The position numbers and the translations under genes are program-made. DNA of 48,023 nt from JAAZBW01 sp035647855. GTDB taxonomy: Bacteria > Actinomycetota > Actinomycetes > Actinomycetales > Actinomycetaceae. The notes beneath the pieces are model-generated. The model had not been told where the DNA came from. It was given only the letters and a program-made list of their open reading frames with translations, and did not search any database. Shown here piece by piece: positions 1-9,248 of the stretch. Location: positions 1 to 48,023 of the forward strand of contig DASRMP010000019.1 in assembly GCA_035647855.1 (NCBI GenBank), read 5' to 3'. The stretch's first letter is position 1. Every line of letters begins with the position of its first letter.

Positions 1-857
1 GCGACCACAGCGTCCGGGCCGTCAATACCGCGCTGGATCAAGGGATCAACTTCTTCGACACCGCCGACATCTACGGACTGGGAGAGGGCGAACGGATTCT
101 CGGGGAGGCACTCGGCGAGCGCCGGGACGAGGCGATCATCGCGTCGAAGTTCGGGGTGCGAGTAGCGGACGGCGGCACGTTCTACGACAACTCCCCCACC
201 CGGATCCGCTCTGCGCTGGAGAAAAGCCTGCGTCGGCTCGGCACCGACCACATCGACCTCTACCAGATCCACTACCTGGACGGGAGGACTCCCCTCGACG
301 ACGTGGTGGCAGCTCTCCAGGACCTCCGTGACCGCGGATTGGTGAGGTGGTTCGGGCTCTCAAACGTCTCGCGCGATGAGACGCGTGCGATCCGGGACGT
401 GGGAGAAACGTTCGTCAGCTTCCAGAACGCGTACAGTCTCGCCGATCGCAGCAATGAACACGAGATCCGCTCGCTGACAGCCGGGTCCGCACTCACCCCC
501 ATGACGTGGGGCAGCCTGGGCCAGGGCATTCTCACGGGCAAGTACGCCTCCTCCAGCTCTTTCGGGCCGAACGATCGCCGGACGCGTACCGTCTACCGCA
601 ACTTCCATGGAGCGGGACTGGAGCACAGCCTCCGGGTCGTCGAGACGCTTCGGCAGATCGCGGCCGAGGTGGGAAGGAGTGTTCCGGCCGTCGCGATCCG
701 CTGGATACTCGACACCCTCGACGGGTCCGTCGCGATCGTGGGGATGAAGAACGTCCACCAGGTCATGTCCAACCTCGAGGCGTTTGGATGGAGCCTGCCG
801 GTGGAGGCGCACAATGTTCTCAATGACGTCTCTGCTTCCCGGGAGGCAATTGCCTGA
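1..857 (+). CDS. Aldo/keto reductase, 5' end cut by window edge
   Basis: The reading frame is open from base 3, so the gene begins upstream; about 284 residues are visible. The visible N-terminus carries the family's Asp and Tyr in NFFDTADIYGLGEGE, the Lys in IIASKFG and the His in DLYQIHYLD, so the aldo/keto reductase catalytic tetrad is present. These NADPH-dependent enzymes reduce carbonyls of sugars, ketones or quinones in the cytoplasm. The stop overlaps the start of the transketolase N-subunit gene (TGATG), so the genes are probably translationally coupled. That context suggests a sugar-type substrate, but this is inference; the substrate cannot be read from the sequence. Confidence 0.9.
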   Translation, partial: DHSVRAVNTALDQGINFFDTADIYGLGEGERILGEALGERRDEAIIASKFGVRVADGGTFYDNSPTRIRSALEKSLRRLGTDHIDLYQIHYLDGRTPLDDVVAALQDLRDRGLVRWFGLSNVSRDETRAIRDVGETFVSFQNAYSLADRSNEHEIRSLTAGSALTPMTWGSLGQGILTGKYASSSSFGPNDRRTRTVYRNFHGAGLEHSLRVVETLRQIAAEVGRSVPAVAIRWILDTLDGSVAIVGMKNVHQVMSNLEAFGWSLPVEAHNVLNDVSASREAIA

Positions 858-1702
858 TGGACAGTACGGAGCTTGCCTGGAGGATCCGCCGTCACGGTGT
901 CGAGATGACGCACCGTTCGGGAGCGTCACACATCGGGTCGATTCTCTCCGTGGCAGATATCGTTGCCGTGCTCTATTCCGGCGCGGCACGTCTGGACCCG
1001 CGCGATCCGTCATGGCCGGACCGCGACCGGATCATCCTAAGCAAGGGCCACGCCGGCGCGGCCATTTACGCCACCCTGGCCGAGACCGGGTTCTTCGAAC
1101 TCTCCGAACTGGGCACCCACTACACAGATGGCAGCAAGCTCTCGGGCCACGTCTCCCACAGGGGTGTCCCCGGCGTCGAACTCTCGACGGGATCGCTCGG
1201 GCATGGACTCTCGGTCGGCGCCGGAATGGCGTACGCGGCCAGAAAGAACGATCGGCACCACCGCGTCTACGTGATCATGAGCGACGGCGAATGCGACGAG
1301 GGTTCGGTGTGGGAGGCGGCGCTGGTCGCGAGCCACCACGGATTGCGCAACCTGGTCGCCGTCGTCGACCACAACGGGATGCAGGGACTGGGGCGCTGCG
1401 AGGACACGATCGCACTGGAGCCGTTCGCCGCGAAGTGGCATGCCTTCGGCTGGAACGTGATCGAGGTGGACGGCCATGACCACCCGGGACTCCGGGCAGC
1501 CTTCGAGGCGTCACCCGCCTCGGACAGGCCGACGGCGATCCTTGCACACACGGTCAAGGGCAAAGGTGTCTCCTTCATGGAGGACGATCTGCTGTGGCAT
1601 TACCGGTATCCGCATGAGGGCGAGGAATATGACGCCGCCGTCGAGGAACTGAGCGGCCGGCGGACTCCGGCCGCAACGTTGCAGAGAGCGGACCGGCAGT
1701 GA
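857..1702 (+). CDS. Transketolase, N-terminal (TPP-binding) subunit
   Basis: The 281-residue protein matches the N-terminal half of split transketolases. It has HIGSILSVADIVAVLY near the start, the ILSKGHAGAAIYA segment, HGLSVGAGMAYA, and the thiamine-diphosphate/metal region SDGECDEGSVWEA followed by VVDHNGMQ. With the next gene it should form one enzyme that moves two-carbon ketol units between sugar phosphates. It overlaps its neighbours at both ends (TGATG before, GTGA after). Lying just before glycosyltransferases, and not with pentose-phosphate genes, it more likely makes a precursor for the polysaccharide than serves central metabolism; that part is inference. Confidence 0.93.
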   Translation: MDSTELAWRIRRHGVEMTHRSGASHIGSILSVADIVAVLYSGAARLDPRDPSWPDRDRIILSKGHAGAAIYATLAETGFFELSELGTHYTDGSKLSGHVSHRGVPGVELSTGSLGHGLSVGAGMAYAARKNDRHHRVYVIMSDGECDEGSVWEAALVASHHGLRNLVAVVDHNGMQGLGRCEDTIALEPFAAKWHAFGWNVIEVDGHDHPGLRAAFEASPASDRPTAILAHTVKGKGVSFMEDDLLWHYRYPHEGEEYDAAVEELSGRRTPAATLQRADRQ

Positions 1703-2622
1703 GGGACGCTTTCGTGGCCGCGCTCATCGAACTCGCCCGCGAGGACTCGAATGTCCACCTGATGACGGGCGACATCGGGTTCGGAGTCCTGAAACCATTC
1801 TGGGAGGAATTCCCGGACCAATTCACCAACGCGGGCATCGCCGAGCAGAACATGGTGAGCTTCGCCGCCGGCATGGCCCTGGAGGGCAAGATCGTCTTCG
1901 TCTATTCGATCGGCAATTTTCCCACTCTGCGAGCGCTGGAACAGATCCGGAACGATTGCGCCTATCACGAGGCGAACGTGAAGATCGTCTCCGTTGGCGG
2001 AGGATTCGCGTACGGCGCCCTTGGAATGAGCCACCACGCCACCGAGGACCTGGCGGTGATGCGGGCCCTGCCGAACGTGACGGTGGTTGCGCCGTCCGAT
2101 TCCCACCAGGCCAGGGCCGCAACCCGCGCGGTCTACGAACGGCCGGGAACGTGTTATCTCCGCCTCGGCCGTGGCGGAGAACCGGCGCTGCCCGAATCAG
2201 CAGCGCAGTTCCGTTTTGGCCGCGCTGTTCGGGTCGCACCGGGCGGCGACGTCGCGATACTGTTCACGGGCGCGATCGCCGACGAGGTGATGGAGGGCCG
2301 GTCGAAGCTCGCGGCACTCGGAATCGCGGCGGAAATCGTCACGTTCCCCACCATCAAGCCGATCGATCGCGCCGCGATCGCCGATCTGGCCCGGCGCTTC
2401 TCGGTACTCGCGACGGTCGAGGAACACAACGTGGTCGGTGGCTTCGGGAGCGCGGTCGGCGAGGTGCTGGCCGAACTCCGTCATCCTCGTGCGCGGCTCG
2501 TTCGAATCGGGTTGGAGGACCGATACTCAAGTGCGGTCGGATCCCAGGAGTACCTGAGGGATCTCTATGGGATGAGCGCGGCGAAGATCGCTGAGAGGGT
2601 GCGTCATGAACTGGGCGCCTAG
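1699..2622 (+). CDS. Transketolase, C-terminal subunit
   Basis: The 307-residue protein corresponds to the pyrimidine-binding and C-terminal domains of transketolase. GIAEQNMVSFAAGMAL contains the Glu that activates the thiamine cofactor, and the C-terminal domain includes TVEEHNVVGGFGSAV. The GTG start overlaps the previous stop (GTGA), which suggests 1:1 synthesis of the two halves. Its 3' end overlaps the next gene by 17 bases, so the aldo/keto reductase, both transketolase subunits and the fused glycosyltransferase form one transcription unit. Confidence 0.93.
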   Translation: MRDAFVAALIELAREDSNVHLMTGDIGFGVLKPFWEEFPDQFTNAGIAEQNMVSFAAGMALEGKIVFVYSIGNFPTLRALEQIRNDCAYHEANVKIVSVGGGFAYGALGMSHHATEDLAVMRALPNVTVVAPSDSHQARAATRAVYERPGTCYLRLGRGGEPALPESAAQFRFGRAVRVAPGGDVAILFTGAIADEVMEGRSKLAALGIAAEIVTFPTIKPIDRAAIADLARRFSVLATVEEHNVVGGFGSAVGEVLAELRHPRARLVRIGLEDRYSSAVGSQEYLRDLYGMSAAKIAERVRHELGA

Positions 2623-4399
2623 GATCCTCATCTTCGCCAACGACAACTCGAGCATCTACAACTTCCGCCACGAACTCCTCCAGAGACTCGTCTCAAGCGG
2701 CCATGAGGTGACGGTCGCGCTGCCGCCACACGAACGCAACCGGGCTTTCGAGGATCTGGGGTGCTCGGTGCTCGAGACCCGATTGAGCCGCTTCGGCACC
2801 AACCCATTTGCCGAGTTGCTCACCGCAGCAGGTTTCATGCGCATCATCCGCGCGGTTCGCCCGGATGTAGTACTCACTTTCACGATGAAGCCGAACATCT
2901 ACGGCGGCATCGCGGCCAGAATCCGCCGTGTGCCGTACATCAGCGCCGTCACCGGGATCGGAGCCGTGTTCCAGTCGGACGGCGTGATGCGCCGGATAAT
3001 CACCGCTCTGCTGAAGCCGGCCCTCCGCCATTCCAGTGCCGTGTACTTCGAGAACGCCGACAACCGCGCACACTTCGAGCGACTCGGAATCGTCCGCGGC
3101 AACACCCGCGTGGTCCCCGGCTCCGGCGTGAACCTCGCGTTGCACGGTCTGGAGCCCTACCCCGACGACGCCGGACCGTTCCGGCTCGTCATTGTCTCGC
3201 GTGTCCGCAAGGACAAGGGTTACGACGAACTCCTCGCTGCCATTCGGCAAGTCTGCGCCGCTCGAAACGACGTCGAATTCCACATCGTCGGCTGGTACGA
3301 AGACGATTCGTACCAGGAGACCATCCGGGAGATGGAGAGAAACTACCCGCTCGTCGTTCACGGGAGCGTTCCCCCGGAGCGGGTCCACGAACTTCTCGCC
3401 CAGTCCCACGCGCTCCTCCATGCCTCTCACCACGAGGGGATGGCGAACGTACTTCTTGAGGCCTCTGCCACGGGCATCCCGTCCCTCGCCTCCGACATCC
3501 CCGGGTGCCGCGAAGCGATCGACGACGGCGTCACCGGTCTCCTCTTCCCCGTCAGGAACACTGATGCGCTCACCGCGACCATCGAAAGGTTTCTGGCACT
3601 CCCCTGGGAGGAGCGACGCGCGATGGGACTCGCCGGGCGCAGGAAGATGGAGTCCGAGTTCGACCGCGAACGAGTGGTGGACCGGTACATGGACGGGATA
3701 AGTGAGGCAATCGCGGCCAGGAGGAAACGTTACGACACCGTCAAGCGGGGAGCAGACATTGCGGCTTCCGCACTCGCGGTAGTGCTCACGCTGCCCGTCC
3801 AAGCGGTGATTGCGGTGCTCGTGAGGTCGCGTCTTGGCGCACCGGTGCTGTTCCACCAGGAGCGCCCAGGCATGGACGGCCGGCCCTTCGTAATGCACAA
3901 GTTCAGAACCATGACCGATGAGCGTGACGCCGAGGGCATGCCCCTGCCGGACCGGGAACGGCTCACGCCCTTGGGAGAATTCCTGCGACGCACCAGCCTC
4001 GACGAACTGCCCCAGTTCGCCAATGTCCTGAGGGGCGAGATGTCCCTCGTGGGGCCACGGCCCCTGCTCGCCCGCTACAACCCCTACTTCACGAAGGAAG
4101 AGCGTGCCCGGTTCGGAGTCCGCCCCGGCATCACCGGCTGGGCGCAGGTGAACGGGCGCAACACGTCGTCCTGGGACGAACGGCTCGCGGCGGACGTCTG
4201 GTATGTCGAGAACAGGTCACTGCGGCTCGACATCGCGATCATCGGCATGACTCTGGCCAAGGTCATCCGAGGGAGCGACCTGATCGTGGATTCCCAGGGC
4301 GGAGAACCGGACCTGGATGAAACCCGCTCCATGGAGCGCCTCTACGATGGCCACACCAGCCGAGGAGAGTCGTCAGGCGAAGGGATGAATGCGACCTGA
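2606..4399 (+). CDS. Fused GT4 glycosyltransferase and monotopic phosphoglycosyl transferase
   Basis: The protein has 597 residues and two catalytic parts. Residues 1 to about 365 are a GT4 glycosyltransferase (SRVRKDKGYDELL; the HEGMANVLLEA donor-binding motif). From about residue 375 it is a bacterial sugar transferase of the PglC/WcaJ type: a re-entrant hydrophobic helix interrupted by Pro (VVLTLPVQAVIAVLV), the HKFRTM segment, the catalytic Asp-Glu pair in SLDELPQ near residue 464, LVGPRPLL, and PGITGWAQVNGR. The C-terminal part would put the first sugar-phosphate on undecaprenyl phosphate and the N-terminal part would add the second sugar, both at the inner membrane face. GAGAGGGTG precedes the ATG. 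These activities are usually on separate proteins. Confidence 0.9.
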   Translation: MNWAPRILIFANDNSSIYNFRHELLQRLVSSGHEVTVALPPHERNRAFEDLGCSVLETRLSRFGTNPFAELLTAAGFMRIIRAVRPDVVLTFTMKPNIYGGIAARIRRVPYISAVTGIGAVFQSDGVMRRIITALLKPALRHSSAVYFENADNRAHFERLGIVRGNTRVVPGSGVNLALHGLEPYPDDAGPFRLVIVSRVRKDKGYDELLAAIRQVCAARNDVEFHIVGWYEDDSYQETIREMERNYPLVVHGSVPPERVHELLAQSHALLHASHHEGMANVLLEASATGIPSLASDIPGCREAIDDGVTGLLFPVRNTDALTATIERFLALPWEERRAMGLAGRRKMESEFDRERVVDRYMDGISEAIAARRKRYDTVKRGADIAASALAVVLTLPVQAVIAVLVRSRLGAPVLFHQERPGMDGRPFVMHKFRTMTDERDAEGMPLPDRERLTPLGEFLRRTSLDELPQFANVLRGEMSLVGPRPLLARYNPYFTKEERARFGVRPGITGWAQVNGRNTSSWDERLAADVWYVENRSLRLDIAIIGMTLAKVIRGSDLIVDSQGGEPDLDETRSMERLYDGHTSRGESSGEGMNAT

Positions 4400-5546
4400 G
4401 ATGAACGAGCAATTCGAGTCCGGATCCACCGGACTGCGCATCTACAACGCACACGACGAGTCCGGGTACAGGGAGTGGATGCGAGCGTGGCGTTGCAGTT
4501 CTCGGAGTTCCGTCTTTCATCATCCGGACTACGTCCGGCTCTTCGCGACGAGTGATTCCATTCCATGTTGCGCCGTATTCGAGGTCGATGGCGCTCCGGC
4601 CATCATGTACCCCTTCATCGAGAGGCCAATTGCATACGGCACGCGAAATCTCGCGGATATCACCAGCCCATACGGCTACGGTGGCGCCCTTGCGCTGACG
4701 CCTTCCGAGCTGGCGCCTTCCGAATCGAATTGCGATACTGCCCGGTTCTGGAACGCCTTCGACCGCTGGTGCGTTGGGCAGGGGATCGTGTCCGAGTTCA
4801 TTCGCAACAGTCTCGACGAGAAGTCGCTGGTGGTGGGTCCCGGACCCACGGTGTACGACCGGGTCAACTACGTCGTCGACCTGACCAGATCGCCCGACCA
4901 CCTCTGGAGGTCTTTCGAGCACAAGGTCCGGAAGAACGTCGCCACCGCCCGGAGGTCCGGCGTCGTCGTCTCATTCGACACGAATGGCGATCGCATCTCG
5001 GAGTTCATGGACATCTACCGCGCCACGATGTTCCGGCGGCACGCTACCGAGAGCTACTGGTTCCCGGCGGAGTTCTTCGAGACCATCGCCTCGAGCCTGC
5101 GGGGCAACTATGTGGCCGTATTCTCCGAGCACCGGGGTGTTCCAGTCTCCTGTGAACTCGTGCTTCACGACGATCGCCTGGCGTACTCGTTCCTTGGAGG
5201 CACACACTCGGAGTTCTTCTTCCTCCGCCCCGGCGACCTGCTGAAATTCGAGGTCATCCGCTGGCTGAAGGAGAAGGGACTCGAGAAGTTCGTCCTTGGC
5301 GGCGGGGCGTCGCCCGGGGACGGGATCGAGAGATTCAAGAAGAGCTTCGCGCCGCACGGCGAGGTGGACTTCCGGGTTACGAGGAGGGTGCACGATCCCG
5401 AGGTGTACGACCTGCTCACGCGCTCGCACTTTGCCGGCGCCGGCCTGCCGTATCCATGCGGGGAAGGGCCGCACTTCTTCCCGCAGTACAGGGCCGATCT
5501 GAGTTCCTGCATCTCGGCGGCCGCACGAGAGCCGACGGCCGTATGA
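4389..5546 (+). CDS. FemAB-like GNAT-fold acyltransferase
   Basis: The 385-residue protein resembles the FemAB/GNAT proteins found in polysaccharide and exosortase loci (SVFHHPDYVRLFATSD near the N-terminus; FEHKVRKNVATARRSGV and YRATMFRRHATESYW in the middle; DDRLAYSFLGGTHSEFFFLRPGDLLKFEVIRWL later). Family members transfer acyl or aminoacyl groups to amino groups. Here it may decorate an amino sugar of the repeat unit or the wall anchor. It overlaps the preceding gene by 11 bases. The ATG at 4389 is chosen because GAAGGG lies just upstream; an in-frame ATG at 4401 is an alternative. The substrate is unknown. Confidence 0.75.
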   Translation: MRPEMNEQFESGSTGLRIYNAHDESGYREWMRAWRCSSRSSVFHHPDYVRLFATSDSIPCCAVFEVDGAPAIMYPFIERPIAYGTRNLADITSPYGYGGALALTPSELAPSESNCDTARFWNAFDRWCVGQGIVSEFIRNSLDEKSLVVGPGPTVYDRVNYVVDLTRSPDHLWRSFEHKVRKNVATARRSGVVVSFDTNGDRISEFMDIYRATMFRRHATESYWFPAEFFETIASSLRGNYVAVFSEHRGVPVSCELVLHDDRLAYSFLGGTHSEFFFLRPGDLLKFEVIRWLKEKGLEKFVLGGGASPGDGIERFKKSFAPHGEVDFRVTRRVHDPEVYDLLTRSHFAGAGLPYPCGEGPHFFPQYRADLSSCISAAAREPTAV

Positions 5547-6694
5547 GGGTGCTGATGCTGGCCCGTTATCTCCCACCGGCGGGGAGCACAACCCACATCT
5601 ACACGCTGTCGAGCGGCCTGGTGGAGCGAGGCCACGAGGTGGTGGTGGGCTCTGCGGGCCATGACGGCAGCAGGGGAGCGATCGTCATCTACGAGCAGTC
5701 GGTCTCGGACGGGATTCGCCACGTCCGGTTCCCTTTCCCGTTGACGCCGGACTTCGGGCGCCTGGGCAGGCTGAAGCAGGGGCTCTCCTATCTCGTCACC
5801 GCACCGCTGTCCCTGTACCGGATCGCCAGAATCCGGCCGGACGTCATACACGTGCACTACCCGGTCACCTCGTACCTGGCCGCTGTCTACCGACTCCTGA
5901 CCGGCACGAGGTTCATCTCGACGCACCACGCCTCCGATATCCCGAAGCACCCCCTCCATCGCAGGGCCGACATCGCGGTGGCGATCAGCCAGAAGCTCCG
6001 TGACGAGCTCATTCGGGACTACGGCTACGAGCCCGCATGCGTCCGGCTCATCCACCACGGGATCTCGCCTGCGCGATTCGGGAACCTCAAAGACACAGGC
6101 AGAGCAGCGGCGTTGGAGGCGGTGGGACTGAGTCATGCACGCGACAAGACCGTCATCGGCTATCTCGGCGCGATCGCGCAACACAAAGGTCTCGATATTC
6201 TGCTGCGGGCCGTGGCGGGCCTCGACGCGTCGCGCCTCCACCTCGTGATCGTCGGAGACGGCGAATCGGCGTGGCTACGCGCGTTGGTCTCCGAGTACGG
6301 ATGCGAGGAAAGCGTCTCGTTGTTCGGGTTCTCGAGACCCGAGCCGTTCTATGCGGCCATCGACGTCTTCGTTCTTCCGTCGCGAAAGGAGGCTTTCGGC
6401 CTGGCTGCCGCCGAGGCAATGATGAGCGGCGCGCTGACCGTGAGATCTGATGGTGGGGGCGCCTCGGACCAGATCGACGACGGCGTGACCGGGTTCGTGT
6501 TCGAGAACGGGAATGCCGATCAACTCCGCACCATCCTCGACAAGTTGATTCGTGACCCCTCGACGGCGGCCGCGATCGCGGCGAGGGGTCAGGAGTTCGC
6601 CCTCAAGGACTTCGGCGCGGATCAGATGCTGGACAGGATCGAGTCCGAGTACGAAATCCTGGTGGAGAATCGCGGCAAACGTAGGCCGGCATGA
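5543..6694 (+). CDS. Glycosyltransferase family 4
   Basis: The frame is open further upstream, but the start is placed at 5543, where MRVLMLARYLPPAGSTTHIY gives the expected first strand and nucleotide-binding loop of a GT4 enzyme and the ATG overlaps the previous stop (ATGA). The protein is about 383 residues. The C-terminal donor-binding domain shows VIGYLGAIAQHKGLD and RKEAFGLAAAEAMMSG, which includes the EX7E signature. It should transfer a sugar from a nucleotide donor to the lipid-linked repeat unit on the cytoplasmic face. Donor and linkage cannot be predicted. Confidence 0.9.
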   Translation: MRVLMLARYLPPAGSTTHIYTLSSGLVERGHEVVVGSAGHDGSRGAIVIYEQSVSDGIRHVRFPFPLTPDFGRLGRLKQGLSYLVTAPLSLYRIARIRPDVIHVHYPVTSYLAAVYRLLTGTRFISTHHASDIPKHPLHRRADIAVAISQKLRDELIRDYGYEPACVRLIHHGISPARFGNLKDTGRAAALEAVGLSHARDKTVIGYLGAIAQHKGLDILLRAVAGLDASRLHLVIVGDGESAWLRALVSEYGCEESVSLFGFSRPEPFYAAIDVFVLPSRKEAFGLAAAEAMMSGALTVRSDGGGASDQIDDGVTGFVFENGNADQLRTILDKLIRDPSTAAAIAARGQEFALKDFGADQMLDRIESEYEILVENRGKRRPA

Positions 6695-7911
6695 CCGAGG
6701 CCGACATCACCAGTGCCGGAGCAACCAGGACCGTGGTTCTGATCGTGACCCTGGAGATCACGGCGGTGAACTTCTACACGGGATACGTGCGATACCTGAC
6801 CGAGCGGGGATGGAACGTGGTGGTCATCGCCCGATCGGCCGGACGCCTCGAACAATGGGCGGCCGGCGAAGGCGCGACCGCCGCCTCCATCGACTTCGCT
6901 CGGCGTCCCGCACCTTGGCCGGACCTGAAGGCGCTGGCGGCGACCACTCGCCTTCTCCGTCACCTTCGCCCTGACGCCGTCATATCGGCGACGCCGAAAG
7001 CCGGGCTGCTGGGGACGCTCTCCGCCCGACTGGCCGGGGTTCCGGTACGCATCTACCAGCTCTGGGGCCTGCGACTGGAGACCGAGTCCGGGCTCAAACG
7101 CACCGCGCTGGCCCTGACCGAGAGACTCGCGATGAACTCGGCGACTCAGTGCGTTGCCAACAGCCGCAGCCTCGCCGCGGCCGCCGAGCGCCTCGGGTTG
7201 GCACCTGAGGGCGGCGTCACCGTCCTCGGCGCGGGAAGCTCGCACGGCGTCGACGTCGAGAGGTTCTCACCGGACGGCGAGTACTCACTCGACGAGGCGG
7301 CGAACCGGTTTCTCACCGAGTCCGATGCAGAACTCAGGCTCGTGTACGTGGGACGGCTGACCCCTGACAAGGGCATCGAGTGCATGCTCGACGCCCTCGA
7401 GATCTGCGAACGCCGTGGACATCGGGTCGCGGCCCTTGTGGTCGGCTACCCGGACAGCGCCGCGATCATGGCCCGGATCGAGCGGGCCGACCAGGCACGC
7501 GTCCTGCTGGTCGGCCCCGTCAGGGACGTGCGGCCGTATCTCAAGGCCGCGGGCGTCCTCTGCCTGCCGACGCTGCGCGAGGGCTTCCCGAACGTCGTCC
7601 TGGAGGCGGCAGCCATGGGCATCCCCGCCGTCGTGAGTGACGCGACCGGCGCGATCGACTCGGTTGTCGACGGCGTTACCGGAAAGGTGTTCCCCGTGAA
7701 CGACGCCGGGCGGCTCGCAAGCGCGCTCATCGAGTTCGCGGAAACACCCGCGCTCCTCAGGTCACTCGGACGGGCCGCCCGGGAGCGTGTCGAGCGCGAA
7801 TTCCGGCAGTCACACGTCTGGCGGCTGCAGGCGGACAACCTGGAGAAGCAGGCCGCCCTCGCCCATTCGCCGGCGGAGAAAGGGCAGACGCCGGCAGAGA
7901 GTGGCTCGTGA
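6691..7911 (+). CDS. Glycosyltransferase family 4
   Basis: The 406-residue protein has a GT4 two-domain layout, with YVGRLTPDKGIECMLDAL opening the donor domain and REGFPNVVLEAAAMGIP carrying the EX7E signature. Its N-terminal domain (AVNFYTGYVRYLTERGWNV, PDAVISATPKAGLLGTLSAR) is like the WbpX/PglA group of repeat-unit transferases; this is a general resemblance only. It overlaps both neighbours by 4 bases and belongs to the same operon. Confidence 0.88.
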   Translation: MTEADITSAGATRTVVLIVTLEITAVNFYTGYVRYLTERGWNVVVIARSAGRLEQWAAGEGATAASIDFARRPAPWPDLKALAATTRLLRHLRPDAVISATPKAGLLGTLSARLAGVPVRIYQLWGLRLETESGLKRTALALTERLAMNSATQCVANSRSLAAAAERLGLAPEGGVTVLGAGSSHGVDVERFSPDGEYSLDEAANRFLTESDAELRLVYVGRLTPDKGIECMLDALEICERRGHRVAALVVGYPDSAAIMARIERADQARVLLVGPVRDVRPYLKAAGVLCLPTLREGFPNVVLEAAAMGIPAVVSDATGAIDSVVDGVTGKVFPVNDAGRLASALIEFAETPALLRSLGRAARERVEREFRQSHVWRLQADNLEKQAALAHSPAEKGQTPAESGS

Positions 7912-9248
7912 TGAGGCCCGCGGAAGTGAGACCGGGCGCCGCGGCGACGCCGGCCGCCACGTCCATCTCCGTGGAGGAACTGCGGCCGGAGGAGGACCTC
8001 CGGGCTCCGGCGATTCTGCTGATCTTCGGGCTACTGCTGAATCAGTCGGGCATCATGTTCGGCCTCAACATGTCCCTCGCGGACCCGCTGGCACTTCTGC
8101 TCCTCCTGGCCGCACTCATTCGGGGGAAGCTCTGGATTCCGTTCCGCCCGCTCCTGTTCTTCGTCATCCTCTCGTTGGTGGGCCTGGGCACCTCGCTCTG
8201 GGTGTCTCAGTTCCTCCTTCCGGGACAACTCGCGACCGGCACAATCCTGACCGACTACCTCAAGCTGTTGACGTCGTTCGCCTACTTCGCGCTCGGTATC
8301 CACCTCGTGCGACTCGGCATCGCGTCATCCGTGTTGCGCGCGTTCGCAATCGGGGCGATCGCGGTCAGTCTCCTGGCGGTGCTCTCGCTCGTCTTTCCCC
8401 CGATCATGGGCCATCCGGTCCTCTTCTATGCCTGGTACAGGTTCCGCGGCATCATGTACGACCCGAACCTCTACTCGATCGTCGCGATCGCTGCGCTCGC
8501 GGTCACCTGGCACGACACCAAGATGCCTCGCGCCCTGCGCGGTGCCGGCATGATAACGCTGGCTACCGCGGCGCTCCTCTCAGGGTCCAAGACCGGAGCG
8601 GTCGTTCTTGCTCTCTGGGTTGGGTGGCGGATCGTCACCCATCTGCGATCAGCCGGCCAGTCGGGCCCGGGCGGCGCGCTGTACCTTCTCGGTGCCGGCC
8701 TTGTCGCGCTGGTGGTGGCAGTGTTGATCGGCGGACCTGCGGCGCAGTCGTGGATTGCCTCCGCCGCCGGCTCCAACCGTGCATTGGAGCGGGCCTTCTC
8801 CATGTTCGACGGCCTCGAAACCGGAGCGCAGGGAAGCGACGAATCGGCGCGCGAACTCACCTGGACGAATGCGCTGAGGCTGATCGAGCAACACCCTGTG
8901 ACCGGCGTCGGCATCGGTACCTACGGCGAAGTGGCCTATTCCGTGACGAGTGCACGGGTCCTCGCCCACAACACCTTCCTCCAATTGGCGGCGGAATGGG
9001 GGATACCGCTGGCCGGAGTGTTCTTCGCGTGGGTCTTCTGGCAGCTCTTCCGAGTCCCGCCTCTCGGGGCCCCGGCTCACTCCTGGGCCACGAGCCGAGC
9101 GATCGTGGCAGTTCTTCTGGCCGGCTCCCTCGCGATCTCGCTCAACAACGCCCGCATCTTCTGGCTCGCGCTCGGAATACTCGCGGCGATCAACGCGGGC
9201 ACCCACGGGGCCGGTGCGGATCCCCCGTCCAAGGCATTGATTCGATGA
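7908..9248 (+). CDS. Wzy-like O-antigen polymerase/ligase, multi-spanning membrane protein
   Basis: The 446-residue protein is almost entirely hydrophobic helices separated by short charged loops, about 10-12 membrane segments. A larger extracytoplasmic loop with ELTWTNALRLIEQHPVTGVGIGTYG and AHNTFLQLAAEWGIPLAG is the hallmark of the O-antigen ligase/polymerase (Wzy_C/WaaL) fold. In this context it should polymerise repeat units on the outer face of the membrane. GTG (7908) overlaps the previous stop; an ATG follows directly at 7911 and either may be used. Confidence 0.88.
   Translation: MMRPAEVRPGAAATPAATSISVEELRPEEDLRAPAILLIFGLLLNQSGIMFGLNMSLADPLALLLLLAALIRGKLWIPFRPLLFFVILSLVGLGTSLWVSQFLLPGQLATGTILTDYLKLLTSFAYFALGIHLVRLGIASSVLRAFAIGAIAVSLLAVLSLVFPPIMGHPVLFYAWYRFRGIMYDPNLYSIVAIAALAVTWHDTKMPRALRGAGMITLATAALLSGSKTGAVVLALWVGWRIVTHLRSAGQSGPGGALYLLGAGLVALVVAVLIGGPAAQSWIASAAGSNRALERAFSMFDGLETGAQGSDESARELTWTNALRLIEQHPVTGVGIGTYGEVAYSVTSARVLAHNTFLQLAAEWGIPLAGVFFAWVFWQLFRVPPLGAPAHSWATSRAIVAVLLAGSLAISLNNARIFWLALGILAAINAGTHGAGADPPSKALIR

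Noticed and set aside
7787..9244. Long open frame continuing upstream of the flippase (930 residues in total)
   Set aside because: The upstream part overlaps the Wzy-like gene in another frame, is Arg/Pro-rich, and lacks membrane helices; the real start is the ATG at 9245.
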